NCBI GenBank assembly: GCA_963695415.1
Contig: CAVOGL010000009.1
Location: 115,176 to 179,175, forward strand
Length of the DNA stretch: 64,000 bases
DNA from: CAVXWV01 sp963695415
GTDB lineage: Bacteria; Chloroflexota; Anaerolineae; Anaerolineales; UBA4823
Direction: 5' to 3'
The first letter of the stretch is position 1. Every line of letters begins with the position of its first letter. This document shows positions 53,229-62,391 of the stretch, piece by piece. The translations under genes were made by a program, and so were the position numbers. The notes under the pieces were generated by a model. The model ran no database searches and was not told the origin of the DNA. It saw only the letters and a list, made by a program, of their open reading frames with translations.

Positions 53229-55496
53229 TCAAGGATTTTCAGGTTGAGCCGTCAAAGTGGCGTCGAAACCAAATGGGGTTGGTGTCTTGGTCACGCCGAA
53301 TGTGGTCTCCCAGCGGTAAAGCTTGCCGGGTCTGCCGTTGTAATAAAGTTCCACAACGCGGCGGAATATGGGAGCTGCCCACTGCGAACCTTCACCCTGG
53401 TTTTCAGCGATAACCGCAACGGCGATGTCCGGGAGGTTCGGATTCTCTGCGGCGGTGTATCCTGCAAACCAGGAATGTGGCTCACCAAGGGAGGAGGTCG
53501 CAGTCCCTGTTTTACCATGCACAGGAATTTTGAACCCATTGAACGTATTGAAGGCGGTGCCTACTGGGACGCGGCTGGAGGTCACTCCCAGCATTGCTTT
53601 TTGGATTACCTTCAAGGTTTCTTCACTGATAGGCAGTTTTCCCACCTCTTCCGGTTCGAAAATCCTGGATGGTGGGGAACCCGGGAATCCTATTGACTCG
53701 ATAAGCTGCGGACGGTATAGAGTGCCTCCATTCCCGAGTGCAGCAATGAAACGCGCTACCTGAAGCGGGGTGACGAGTACATCTCCCTGACCGATGGCAA
53801 TATTTGTAGCATCCAGCTGGCTCCCAGGGTTGGGGATGTTGCCGGGTTCTTCTTCGACACCCTCGATCCCAGTCGCTTCTCCCAGACCGAAACCTCGCGC
53901 CATGTCACTGATGGCATTGCCCAAGCCAGCATTGAACAGGTCAAGCCCGATGTGATAGAACCACAAATTACAGGAACGAATGATGCCTTCAGGCAGATCG
54001 AGTAATCCACTGGGGAGTGTTGTGCCATCCTCCTGGAAGCGTTCCCAGGTCCAATCGTATAAAGTGACTCCTTGCAACTCCTCAAACGCATACTGGCAGT
54101 CATAGGTGGATTCTGGGGTAAACAACCCGCTCTCAAGACCAGCCGCAGCGGTGATCAGTTTGAAAACAGAGCCAAGGGGATATTGCCCCTGTGTAGCGCG
54201 GTTGAATAATGGCTGGTTGGGATCGGTACCAATGTCCTCCAGCAGTGAACTCCAATTGAAATTGGCTGTTTGGTAGGCGTTGGGGTCAAAACCCGGAGAT
54301 GATGCCATCGCCAGGACGCGGCCTGTATCACGCTCCAGCACGACTACCGCTCCTGTGAATCCTTCGATGGCTTCTTGCACACCGTCCTGGAAGTCAAGTT
54401 TCAGTGTTGTTGTGATCGTCTGCGAAGGCTGCAAGGGTGACTCGCCAAGGAGAGAAACCGGTTTTCCTTCTTGATCGACAATGTAAAGTGAAGCGCCGTT
54501 CTTTCCTGCGAGGAGTTCTTCACCCCATTGTTCGATCCCCGTCCTTCCGATCGAAGCATCAACGCGATATCCCTTTTGGCGGTACTGCTCAACCTCTTCA
54601 CCCTGCTGCAGGGAACTGATGTATCCCACAACGTGAGGTCCTGCACCGCTGCCAGGATAAAACCTGGCTGTATATGGCTCCATCACCACCCCTGATGCCC
54701 CTGTGAGTACATCTACCATGCGCTGGTTGTCCGCCACAGAAACTTCACCCAGCGGGATGTAACCAACAGTCCCTGGCGGGTATTCGATATATTGACCAAA
54801 TATCCCCTGCACCGGTTTACCAGTCAGCCTGGACAGCAGCGAGACAACCGACTCGGCTTTCTCCGGGTCCAGGAAGTCCGGGTAGAAACCCACTGCCACG
54901 GCGTTATCGGTCCCTGCGAGCAGGTTGCCGTCCTGATCGTAGATTTCTCCGCGGTCAGGGACAATCAAGTCCATGCGCAAAGTTTTGCCTTCAGCCAGCT
55001 CCGGCAGAACCATCCCTTTATGCCACTCGACCTTCCATTGGTCACCATCTTTAACAAGGTTCATTAAGTTGCTGGTGGTGACCTGGTCCACCAGCGCACT
55101 GCGGTAAACAAGCTCATAACCCACGGAAGCGCTTTCCGGTGAAACCAGTGTTTCGCCAAAGGCATATTCGATATCGCTCAACGCCATCTGAGTGGCGAAA
55201 TCCTGGTGGAACAAATCAAATTCTTCCAGGCTGACAGTGCTTTGGCTTGGGTTGGAGAGCATTGCATACATCGCTGCAAAATCACCATTTCTCCAGGCTT
55301 CGAAATATCCCGCTGCAGCCGCAAAGGCATCAGGTGCGGGTGTGGTGCGCACACCCGGGGCGGGAAGCGTGTAGGTGGGCGTTGTAGGGATTTCAGTAAG
55401 TTCTGGAGCAGCTGTCGTACTGCTGCATGCAGACAGGAAAATAACAAAGAGTACAGCCAAAATAACCAGGTAAAGAGGCGGTTTAGTCCGATTCAT
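53229..55496 (-). CDS. Penicillin-binding lipoprotein with MecA-type NTF2-like domain and transpeptidase domain
   Basis: From the ATG at 55496 the protein of about 755 residues has a lipobox (VLFVIFLSAC), then a Pro/Thr-rich spacer, an NTF2-like MecA_N domain (about 55-160), the PBP dimer domain (about 170-340, with DRGEIYDQDGNLLAG) and a transpeptidase domain. Active-site motifs are SVFK (in YPLGSVFKLITAAA), SCN and KTGT (in VHGKTGTATSSLG). It cross-links peptidoglycan at the outer face of the membrane. This class B layout with MecA_N suggests tolerance to beta-lactams in some bacteria, but that is not shown here. Confidence 0.92.
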   Translation of the reverse strand: MNRTKPPLYLVILAVLFVIFLSACSSTTAAPELTEIPTTPTYTLPAPGVRTTPAPDAFAAAAGYFEAWRNGDFAAMYAMLSNPSQSTVSLEEFDLFHQDFATQMALSDIEYAFGETLVSPESASVGYELVYRSALVDQVTTSNLMNLVKDGDQWKVEWHKGMVLPELAEGKTLRMDLIVPDRGEIYDQDGNLLAGTDNAVAVGFYPDFLDPEKAESVVSLLSRLTGKPVQGIFGQYIEYPPGTVGYIPLGEVSVADNQRMVDVLTGASGVVMEPYTARFYPGSGAGPHVVGYISSLQQGEEVEQYRQKGYRVDASIGRTGIEQWGEELLAGKNGASLYIVDQEGKPVSLLGESPLQPSQTITTTLKLDFQDGVQEAIEGFTGAVVVLERDTGRVLAMASSPGFDPNAYQTANFNWSSLLEDIGTDPNQPLFNRATQGQYPLGSVFKLITAAAGLESGLFTPESTYDCQYAFEELQGVTLYDWTWERFQEDGTTLPSGLLDLPEGIIRSCNLWFYHIGLDLFNAGLGNAISDMARGFGLGEATGIEGVEEEPGNIPNPGSQLDATNIAIGQGDVLVTPLQVARFIAALGNGGTLYRPQLIESIGFPGSPPSRIFEPEEVGKLPISEETLKVIQKAMLGVTSSRVPVGTAFNTFNGFKIPVHGKTGTATSSLGEPHSWFAGYTAAENPNLPDIAVAVIAENQGEGSQWAAPIFRRVVELYYNGRPGKLYRWETTFGVTKTPTPFGFDATLTAQPENP

Positions 55497-55625
55497 AGAG
55501 CGAGATTTTACCATAGCGAGATAAATGCTCGATGAAATCATCAATGCTTCAATTTCTCCGCAGGGTTCACCATCTTGGCGATATAATAAGGTCGCCCAAA
55601 TCCATCATAAACGAAGGAGTTCCCT

Positions 55626-56618
55626 ATGATAAAAATCGCCGAAGTTCTGCCCCCATACCCCACACCTCTTTGGAAAATGGTCAAGCAAACCGGTATCAAA
55701 TACGTGGTTGGTGGGATGGATTTCCGCCGCGGCGTAGATGTCCCAAAAGATGACCTCCCCTGGAGTTATATGTCTCTGCTGCGCCTGAAGAATGCATATA
55801 ATGATGGAGGTTTTATCCTCGACACGCTCGAAAGCAGACCACCAATGAACAAGATCAAACTGGGTCTGCCAGGTAAGGAGCAGGAAATCGAATGGGTCAT
55901 CGACCTTATTACCAACCTGGGTAAGTTGGAAGTGCCAGTCTGGTGTTACGAATGGATGCCGATAATGAACTGGATGCGCACCTCAACCACCGTGGAAGCG
56001 CGCGGCGGCGCACTGGCAACCGGGTATGACCATTCTATGATGGAGCAGGCTCCCCTGACCGAATATGGCATTGTGGGTGAGGAAGTGCTCTGGGAAAACC
56101 TGGAAAAATTCCTGAAGATTGTGGTGCCTGTAGCTGAGCAGGCGGGTGTGAAACTGGCAATGCATCCGGATGATCCCCCCCTTTCCCCGATCCGCGGTCT
56201 GGGGCGCATCATGCGCAGCATCGATAATTACCAGCGGTTGTTGGATATTTACCCAAGCCCCATGAATGGTATTGCCCTTTGTCAGGGCAATTTCACCTTG
56301 ATGACCGACGACCTCCCCGCTGCGATCCGCCATTTTGGCAAACAGGAAAAGATATTCTTTGTGCACTTCCGTGATGTGCGCGGAGATGTGACCAATTTTG
56401 TGGAGACCTTCCATGACGAAGGAAAGACTGACATGCTTGCCTGTATGGAAGCCTATCGAGATATTGGTTATGAAGGCATCTGCCGTCCTGACCACGTCCC
56501 GACCATGGAAGGCGACAGTAATGAAAACCCGGCATATTCATCGGTTGGGCGATTGTTCGCCATCGGATATCTCAAGGGGCTGCGCGAAGCAGTTTACCGG
56601 CAAAAGGGAGAAGGATAA
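55626..56618 (+). CDS. Mannonate dehydratase family protein
   Basis: The 330-residue TIM-barrel protein resembles UxuA-type enzymes: VWCYEWMPIMNWMRTSTTVE, ARGGALATGYDH, VKLAMHPDDPPLSPIRGLGR, GIALCQGNFTLMTDD and IFFVHFRDVRGDVTNFVETF, with PDHVPTMEGD near the end. Cys and His of QGN and HFRD motifs bind metal in the family. UxuA dehydrates D-mannonate to 2-keto-3-deoxygluconate in hexuronate breakdown. It is followed after 24 bases by a mutarotase-like gene, which fits a sugar-acid pathway. Confidence 0.85.
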   Translation: MIKIAEVLPPYPTPLWKMVKQTGIKYVVGGMDFRRGVDVPKDDLPWSYMSLLRLKNAYNDGGFILDTLESRPPMNKIKLGLPGKEQEIEWVIDLITNLGKLEVPVWCYEWMPIMNWMRTSTTVEARGGALATGYDHSMMEQAPLTEYGIVGEEVLWENLEKFLKIVVPVAEQAGVKLAMHPDDPPLSPIRGLGRIMRSIDNYQRLLDIYPSPMNGIALCQGNFTLMTDDLPAAIRHFGKQEKIFFVHFRDVRGDVTNFVETFHDEGKTDMLACMEAYRDIGYEGICRPDHVPTMEGDSNENPAYSSVGRLFAIGYLKGLREAVYRQKGEG

Positions 56619-56642
56619 CCAGTTCGGGTTCAAGGAGGATAA

Positions 56643-57629
56643 ATGCAAGAAGAGAACATCACTATCAGGAGCGACAGATTGCAGGTCGAAATCGCACGAC
56701 CTGGAACGATTTACAGCGGTTCGAGGTTCGATTGGAGTGGTTTTATCACCCAGGTTCAACTGGACGCAATGCATACTTTTTGCATGCCTGAATCCCTGGA
56801 ACCTGGAAAGGGAACGGGTGGGATTGGTCTGTGTAATGAGTTTGGCAACGATATGCCCGTTGGATTCGATGATGCCGCACCTGGAAGCGCTTTCCCCAAG
56901 CTGGGCATCGGTCTGCTGACCAGAGATGAAAAACCCTATAACTTTTTCCGACCTTACCCGATAGAAACTAATTTTATCTTTGAGGTGGAGATTGGGGAGA
57001 ACCTGGTAACGTTTACGGTCGAACCTGAACCAGTAAACGGTTATGCGGCGCGGTTGACAAAATCTATCAGCGTGATGGGACGTACATTACAAATTTCATA
57101 CCACCTGCGCAACCTGGGCAAGAAACCAATCGTCACGAACGAATATTGTCACAACTTCTTGGGCATCGACCAGCAGACCATTGGACCAGATTACACCTTA
57201 TCCTTCCCATACAAACCGAAATTCGAGGAATCCTGGCGCCAATTCCGCGGCATGGGACCGAAATGGATGCGACTGCTGCCCGGGGCATTGAAAGATAGGT
57301 TGCTGAAGAAACGATTCAGCCAGATGCAGTCTGTGCTCAAACTGGTTGGCAGTGAATTGACCCTGGAAAAAGTTCCCGAAGCTCCGTTCTATGCCCGCCT
57401 GGAAGGTTTCGCCAGGACTGATCAGGCGCAGTGGGAACTTGTGCACAACCCCAGCGGGGTCGGTGCGCGTGAGTTTGTCGATTTTACGCCGGTGCGAGTG
57501 GCAGTCTGGGGCGTTGCTCACGTCATCAGCGCCGAAGTGTTCGTTGGCATCAACCTCCAACCCGATCAGGCGATGCAGTGGTCGCGGCGTTACGAATTTT
57601 TTACCTCTGTGGACCAGCTCACGGGTTAA
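56643..57629 (+). CDS. Aldose 1-epimerase-like (mutarotase-fold) protein
   Basis: The 328-residue protein begins ITIRSDRLQVEIARPGTIYS and has a beta-sandwich character with many hydrophobic and aromatic strands (SGFITQVQLDAMHTFCM, FGNDMPVGFDDAAPGSAFPK, GLLTRDEKPYNFFRPYP and NEYCHNFLGIDQQTIGPDYT). This fits the galactose mutarotase-like superfamily. It lies directly downstream of the mannonate dehydratase gene, so it may prepare or recognise the sugar. The catalytic residues are not certain. A terminator follows. Confidence 0.6.
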   Translation: MQEENITIRSDRLQVEIARPGTIYSGSRFDWSGFITQVQLDAMHTFCMPESLEPGKGTGGIGLCNEFGNDMPVGFDDAAPGSAFPKLGIGLLTRDEKPYNFFRPYPIETNFIFEVEIGENLVTFTVEPEPVNGYAARLTKSISVMGRTLQISYHLRNLGKKPIVTNEYCHNFLGIDQQTIGPDYTLSFPYKPKFEESWRQFRGMGPKWMRLLPGALKDRLLKKRFSQMQSVLKLVGSELTLEKVPEAPFYARLEGFARTDQAQWELVHNPSGVGAREFVDFTPVRVAVWGVAHVISAEVFVGINLQPDQAMQWSRRYEFFTSVDQLTG

Positions 57630-57650
57630 CCAACTATAGTTATTTAAATA

Positions 57651-57682
57651 AAAACAGCCCGGGTAGTCCTGGGCTGTTTTAT
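57651..57682. terminator. Bidirectional terminator between the mutarotase-like gene and nrfA
   Basis: AACAGCCC and GGGCTGTT flank a short loop, with A-rich sequence to the left and T-rich to the right, so it can end transcription from both convergent genes. Confidence 0.85.
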
Positions 57683-57692
57683 ATTTTTAAGA

Positions 57693-58991
57693 TTATTGAC
57701 CGCTCGTGAGGGTGGTTCCCGAGACCGCTCTCAAGGCTGTGTTTTCAGCCTGGCGCGCCATGTCCGTTGCGATGGTCAGGATGCGCAGTGCCTCCGTGGG
57801 GTTGTGGAACCCCATGCTGTTTTCTGCGGCGATGAAGTCCCAACGTAATTGTGCTTCGCGGTGCAGGTCGCGGGCTTGAGCCAGGAGTTCGGCATCCACA
57901 TTCTCTGTGCCAGCAGCGGTCTCGATCTGGTTGATCGCTGCGATGAGGGCATCCTGCGCATGGTCCATGGCTTCGCGAGTGGAGCGCTGGATGACGCCAA
58001 CACGCCCGACAACGTAGCTGACATCTGTATGGCACTGACCGCATGCAGCTTCCGGGTTGACCAACGGGCTTTGCACGTTGTGGTTGGAGAACTTGGCTGC
58101 GCCGTCACGGGTGTAGGGCATATGGCAGTCTGCGCATGATACCCCAGCGCTGTAATGAGTGCTCTGGGCAGTAAAGAATTCAAATTCCGGGTGCTGCATT
58201 TTGATCATAGCCGTGCCCGATTGCGGGTGTTCCCAGTCTGTGAACTCTTCTTCAGCATAATATTGGGCGATATCTTCGATTTTCGTCCCGTTATCCCAAG
58301 GGAAGGTCAGGTATTTGCCCTCACCCTGGAAGTAGTATTCCACGTGGCAGTTCGCACACACAACGGTGCGCATCTCCTGGCGGGTGAATGTTGTCCAGTC
58401 CAATCCCTGTGATTTGAGACCTTCCTCCAGGGCGGGATTGGTAACAACCAAACGCATTGTGCCAGCTTCATGGCAGTTTGCGCATCCGATAGGCTGATGG
58501 ATACTCTCTCCGAGAACGGGGAAGAGTGTTTTGTCGAACTCCGCCATACCCATGTCCGCCCAAAGCTGCGGATTATTGGATGATTTGCATGAATAACATG
58601 TACCGGGGGTCTTTTCGTTCACACGCAGTGTTGCGCGGACATCTTCAAGACTCCACATGTGTCCTCGTTCATCGTTGTAGTCTTTACTGAACCCATAACC
58701 GGCGAAAAGGGTCACCAGGCGAGGATCTTCTTCCAGTTTCGAATGAGCGACTGAACCGCCAAATTCAGTCTTGGTGGAATTTTCTTTGGTTTGCTGAAAA
58801 GTGGACCACTGGTTGGGGAAGTTGACGCCCCATTTTGCCGAATCGGCTTCCATTTCCGCGATCTCAACCATGGGCGTAATGCCTCGATAAGCATCTGGCT
58901 GGTTGTTGAAAATGAGTAATACCGCAACCAGTGCGATCCCCAGTACAACGATCACAGCGGTGGCGATGATGGCGTAAGTTTTACTTTTCAT
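57693..58991 (-). CDS. nrfA: Ammonia-forming cytochrome c nitrite reductase, catalytic subunit
   Basis: The 432-residue protein begins with a membrane-anchor signal (YAIIATAVIVVLGIALVAVL) and carries the NrfA heme set: CYSCK, the unusual CxxCK motif of the active-site heme, then CANCH, CANCH, CADCH and CGQCH. It reduces nitrite to ammonium with six electrons. The segment MIKMQHPEFE supplies the expected active-site His. From 58991 the site GGAGGAAG precedes it; a longer frame upstream is not coding. It is 25 bases downstream of nrfH on the minus strand. The ammonium could feed the amt-glnA system elsewhere in this window. Confidence 0.96.
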   Translation of the reverse strand: MKSKTYAIIATAVIVVLGIALVAVLLIFNNQPDAYRGITPMVEIAEMEADSAKWGVNFPNQWSTFQQTKENSTKTEFGGSVAHSKLEEDPRLVTLFAGYGFSKDYNDERGHMWSLEDVRATLRVNEKTPGTCYSCKSSNNPQLWADMGMAEFDKTLFPVLGESIHQPIGCANCHEAGTMRLVVTNPALEEGLKSQGLDWTTFTRQEMRTVVCANCHVEYYFQGEGKYLTFPWDNGTKIEDIAQYYAEEEFTDWEHPQSGTAMIKMQHPEFEFFTAQSTHYSAGVSCADCHMPYTRDGAAKFSNHNVQSPLVNPEAACGQCHTDVSYVVGRVGVIQRSTREAMDHAQDALIAAINQIETAAGTENVDAELLAQARDLHREAQLRWDFIAAENSMGFHNPTEALRILTIATDMARQAENTALRAVSGTTLTSGQ

Positions 58992-59016
58992 TTTTTGGAC
59001 TTCCTCCAGAAATATA

Positions 59017-59496
59017 TTATTCGTTCTCTTCAGAATGTTTGTACGGGAGAATGGACAAACCGCGTTCGCCGTGTGCCACATCACGGTGGCATTCGAAACA
59101 ATAACGCTCGGAGTCCATCGTTTCGCCGAGAATACTCTCAACCGTATCTTGATGGCAATAAATGCAGTTTTCCTGAACGATCTTCCTCGAATTCTCTTTA
59201 GCCCTGATGGCATCCGGAATATCGCCAAACAGAAAAGCCGTCACGTGGTGATAACCGGATTGAGCTTTTACGATGTACTTGGGGATCAATTCGTGCGGCG
59301 TATGGCAGTCATTACAGGTCGTCCAGCTTGAATGACCTGCGTGGTACCAGCTTTCATAGACGTTGTCCATCACATGGCAGTTGTTGCATGTGGCTGGATT
59401 ATTGCCAAGATAGGCTGTGAAATCGGTCACATACAAGCCAACTCCAAGGACTACCAGGATAACAATGATGCTCGTTACAATCGGTAATTTGTACAT
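59017..59496 (-). CDS. nrfH: NrfH: membrane-bound quinol-oxidising tetraheme cytochrome of nitrite reduction
   Basis: The 159-residue protein has one N-terminal membrane helix (IVTSIIVILVVLGVGLYV) and four heme motifs: CNNCH, CNDCH, CIYCH and CFECH. It matches the NapC/NrfH family, which takes electrons from menaquinol and passes them to NrfA. The start at 59496 (MYKLPIVTSI) is chosen because the longer frame lacks a site and overlaps the operator. nrfA follows directly, in the usual nrfHA order. A palindromic CRP/FNR-type site lies about 60 bases upstream. Confidence 0.95.
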   Translation of the reverse strand: MYKLPIVTSIIVILVVLGVGLYVTDFTAYLGNNPATCNNCHVMDNVYESWYHAGHSSWTTCNDCHTPHELIPKYIVKAQSGYHHVTAFLFGDIPDAIRAKENSRKIVQENCIYCHQDTVESILGETMDSERYCFECHRDVAHGERGLSILPYKHSEENE

Positions 59497-59554
59497 ATTC
59501 ACCCTGAAAGGTATATTAAATCTGACTCGGGATATTATCACAAGATTTGTGGAA

Positions 59555-59578
59555 TCATTGTGACCAAAGTCACAATGA
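59555..59578. promoter_or_regulatory. CRP/FNR-type palindromic operator between nrfH and the SPL-like gene
   Basis: The 24-base dyad TCATTGTGAC CAAA GTCACAATGA is a perfect palindrome with the CRP-family core TGTGA-N6-TCACA. It is 59 bases upstream of nrfH and 48 bases upstream of the divergent gene. A second weaker dyad (CACAAGATTTGTG, 59539-59551) lies beside it. Control of nrfHA by a CRP/FNR-family regulator is likely. Confidence 0.75.
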
Positions 59579-59625
59579 TTGATTTTGCCAATTCTTTCCA
59601 TCGTATAATACGAAATTGAAAAATC

Positions 59626-60495
59626 ATGGTACAGGAAATTTCAGCCAGGGTACTTCTATCAAATGTGCGCCAACCAGATACATGGTTCGGTCTCAGGTTC
59701 AACATGAACCTGTACCGGGGCTGCCAGCATGGATGTATTTACTGCGATTCTCGCAGCGAGTGTTACCAGATTGACGATTTCACCGATATCCAGGTCAAAG
59801 TTAATGCCCCGGAACTGCTGCGGAAAGAATTGAGCCGAAAGCGAATTCGGGGCACGATTGGCACCGGTTCGATGAATGATCCTTATATGCCACTGGAGAA
59901 AAAAAGAGAACTCACGCGCACCTGCCTCGGGATTATCCAGGAATTCAATTTCCCTGTGCATATCCTCACCAAGAGCGACCTGGTACTTCGGGACCTGGAC
60001 ATGCTCCGGGAAATTTCAAGGATTTACGCAGCCGTTAGTTTCACCATTACCACCTCCGATGACGCGCTGGGCAAGAAAGTTGAGCCGGGAGCGAGCCTGG
60101 TTTCTAAAAGGTTCATTGCCATGAAATCTTTGGCAGGCGAGGGTATTATGACCGGGGTGCTGTTGATGCCTTTACTGCCGTTCCTCCAGGATAATGAGCA
60201 GAACGTGCGTCAGATCGTACAGCGTGCTGCGGACAATGGGGCTGCCTATATCATTCCAGGATTTGGCATGACACTTCGTGACCGTCAAAAGGTTTATTAC
60301 TACAACCAGCTGGACCAATTGTTCCCCGGTGTCAAGGAAAAGTACCTGGCTCGAGATCGAGACCAATATTTCTTCCCAGCACGCAGACAAGCCCAACTGG
60401 AATCAGTTTTCAGAGAAGAGTGTGAGAGAGTTGGCTTAGCCGCCAGAATCCCTCAGTATGCGGGTCAAAGCATTCAACAGCTGAAGCTCATTTAG
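59626..60495 (+). CDS. SPL-like radical SAM protein
   Basis: The 289-residue protein has the radical SAM cluster motif CQHGCIYC (C-x3-C-x2-C) in MNLYRGCQHGCIYCDSRSEC, then IGTGSMNDPYMPLEKKRELT and ILTKSDLVLRDLDML. This resembles the spore-photoproduct-lyase-like (SplB) group of radical SAM proteins found also in non-sporulating bacteria. The real substrate of these proteins is usually unknown. It is divergent from nrfHA, sharing the intergenic region with the operator. It ends near 60495, without obvious partner genes. Confidence 0.85.
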   Translation: MVQEISARVLLSNVRQPDTWFGLRFNMNLYRGCQHGCIYCDSRSECYQIDDFTDIQVKVNAPELLRKELSRKRIRGTIGTGSMNDPYMPLEKKRELTRTCLGIIQEFNFPVHILTKSDLVLRDLDMLREISRIYAAVSFTITTSDDALGKKVEPGASLVSKRFIAMKSLAGEGIMTGVLLMPLLPFLQDNEQNVRQIVQRAADNGAAYIIPGFGMTLRDRQKVYYYNQLDQLFPGVKEKYLARDRDQYFFPARRQAQLESVFREECERVGLAARIPQYAGQSIQQLKLI

Positions 60496-60561
60496 GCACA
60501 AGCCATAACTTATTTCCTGTTTCATCGACTAATACGATAGAGACAGGTTTGGAAAACACCT

Positions 60562-61140
60562 TTGATTACCCAACGAAACGATCCAACCGATCCCTCAAGC
60601 GATATTTTGATTTCTCGTGCGAGGCATCTGGACCCTGATGCTCTGGCACAGATACATGACCTATATTATAAGGAGATCTACGCATACACCCGCTTCCGAT
60701 TGGACGACGAGATGTTAGTTGAAGACATTACGGCTGAAGTATTTTTACGACTGATCGATGCCTTGAAACGAAAGCGGGGACCGCACACCAACCTGCGTGG
60801 GTGGTTATATGGCACGGCTTCGAACCTGGTGGTAGATCATTTCAGGCGCATTTACCGCCGTAAAGAGATGGATATTGATGACCACGTTTACGAGATCCAT
60901 TCAGACACGCACCTGCCGGAGGAAGAACTGGAAAAAAGAAAAATCCAAAACGATGTCCGCCAGGCATTGAAAAAATTAACATCTGAGCAGCAGCACGTTA
61001 TCGCCCTGCGTTTTTCATCCGGATACAGTTTAGAGCAAACTGCGCAGCTGTTGGAAAAAAATGTAAATGCCGTGAAAGCACTGCAGTTCCGTGCCTTAGC
61101 ATCGCTGCGCCGTAACCTGATAGAGGAAAATCGTCCGTGA
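60562..61140 (+). CDS. ECF-type RNA polymerase sigma factor
   Basis: The 192-residue protein has region 2 (LAQIHDLYYKEIYAYTRFRL, VEDITAEVFLRLIDALKRKR, NLRGWLYGTASNLVVDHFRR) and region 4 (LTSEQQHVIALRFSSGYSLE, AQLLEKNVNAVKALQFRALA). The first codon is apparently TTG at 60562. The last four bases overlap the start of the next gene, so it is made together with its probable anti-sigma partner. Confidence 0.9.
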   Translation: MITQRNDPTDPSSDILISRARHLDPDALAQIHDLYYKEIYAYTRFRLDDEMLVEDITAEVFLRLIDALKRKRGPHTNLRGWLYGTASNLVVDHFRRIYRRKEMDIDDHVYEIHSDTHLPEEELEKRKIQNDVRQALKKLTSEQQHVIALRFSSGYSLEQTAQLLEKNVNAVKALQFRALASLRRNLIEENRP

Positions 61141-62384
61141 AAGAACAAAATTATCTTGAATTCGAGGAATGCCTGGATTTAGTCTCCCGTGGTGAAAGCC
61201 TCGATGATGTTCTGGAAAAATACCCGACAATTAGCCAGCAGGCTAGGGGCGAGTTGGAAGCCGCTCAGGCGGTATTCTGGTTAGGACAGGGCACGCCGGC
61301 TTCACAGGGAGCAGAAGACCGAAGCCGCGAGAGGTTCTTACTGGCAGCGCGCACAGCTCGCGCATCGAATCCGGAAAAGTATCTCTACTCAGACCGCAGT
61401 CTGGTACGTCAAAAACGGATAAATCTCGCTTTACGCATGAGTTTCAGTCTTGCGTTTGTACTGCTTCTTGTCTTTGTTGGAGCATTTTCGGTGATCTCTG
61501 TTTCAGCATCGTCACTGCCTGGCGAACCTCTCCATCCGGTGAAACTTTGGACGGAAAACACCATGTTGTGGATTGAAAGGGATCCACTAAAACGGATGGA
61601 CATGGTCAAGCAGTTCGATATCCGCCGGGAACAAGAATTTAAGACCTTGATGGAACAGACCCGGGATGATGCGTCAGAAGCGGTCAGCCTGACTCTTGTT
61701 GGGGTGTTGTCCCAGGATAGTGAAGGCGGATGGACTGTGGACAATGTCGAAATCAGGATCAGTCCTGAAACAAAAATTGTTGGGCAGCTTTCAGATGGGT
61801 TTATTGTGAGGGTGGATGGTCAGCTGTACCCCGAAGGCGGCATCCTGGCTGAGCGGATTGAGATGCGCCAATACGAATTCGCAGGAAAATTAGAACTTAA
61901 TGAAAATGGCTGGTTAATCAAGAAGATTGTTTTTAGTCTGGATGACAGCACTGTTGTTGATGGTGAGTTATCGCCAGGTGCCAGGGTTTCGGTGATCTTG
62001 ATCGAGTCGGGTGAGGGTGAGTTCGTGGCGAGGTTAATTCGAGTGACCAAAGGCGGTGGCAGCTCTGACGATAGCGCGTCTGGCGATGATGCCCCTGGCG
62101 AAGAAAAGGACGATGGCGCTCGAGAAGGGATCAAGTCCACGCCTCAGCCTACCAGAGAACCTGGAGATAACGGCGGTTCAGGTGAGGAAGAGACGCCTGG
62201 GGACGGGGATGAGAAGCAAGAACGCGAAAAAGAAGACGATGAAGGGTCGGAATCTGAGTCGTCAAAAAAGGATGAGAAAGAAGATGCCTCAAATGATGCC
62301 TCAAATGAGGGCTCAGGTAATAAGGATTCAGATGAAGACGATGACGACAGAGGCGGCGGCTCGGAACCTGATGACGATAACTAA
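61137..62384 (+). CDS. Membrane DUF5667/DUF5666 protein with acidic tail, probable anti-sigma partner
   Basis: The 415-residue protein starts at a GTG (61137) overlapping the sigma factor stop. It has an N-terminal soluble part (residues 1-95), one membrane helix (SLAFVLLLVFVGAFSVISVS), the DUF5667-type segment (LPGEPLHPVKLWTENTMLWI), two DUF5666-type beta domains (about 185-240 and 245-300, each with a T/V-D-N/G pattern) and a highly acidic C-terminal tail (about 315-415). In this genome type such proteins often sit next to ECF sigma factors. Sequestering the sigma factor at the membrane is inferred. Confidence 0.75.
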   Translation: MKEQNYLEFEECLDLVSRGESLDDVLEKYPTISQQARGELEAAQAVFWLGQGTPASQGAEDRSRERFLLAARTARASNPEKYLYSDRSLVRQKRINLALRMSFSLAFVLLLVFVGAFSVISVSASSLPGEPLHPVKLWTENTMLWIERDPLKRMDMVKQFDIRREQEFKTLMEQTRDDASEAVSLTLVGVLSQDSEGGWTVDNVEIRISPETKIVGQLSDGFIVRVDGQLYPEGGILAERIEMRQYEFAGKLELNENGWLIKKIVFSLDDSTVVDGELSPGARVSVILIESGEGEFVARLIRVTKGGGSSDDSASGDDAPGEEKDDGAREGIKSTPQPTREPGDNGGSGEEETPGDGDEKQEREKEDDEGSESESSKKDEKEDASNDASNEGSGNKDSDEDDDDRGGGSEPDDDN

Positions 62385-62391
62385 TTCGTCC

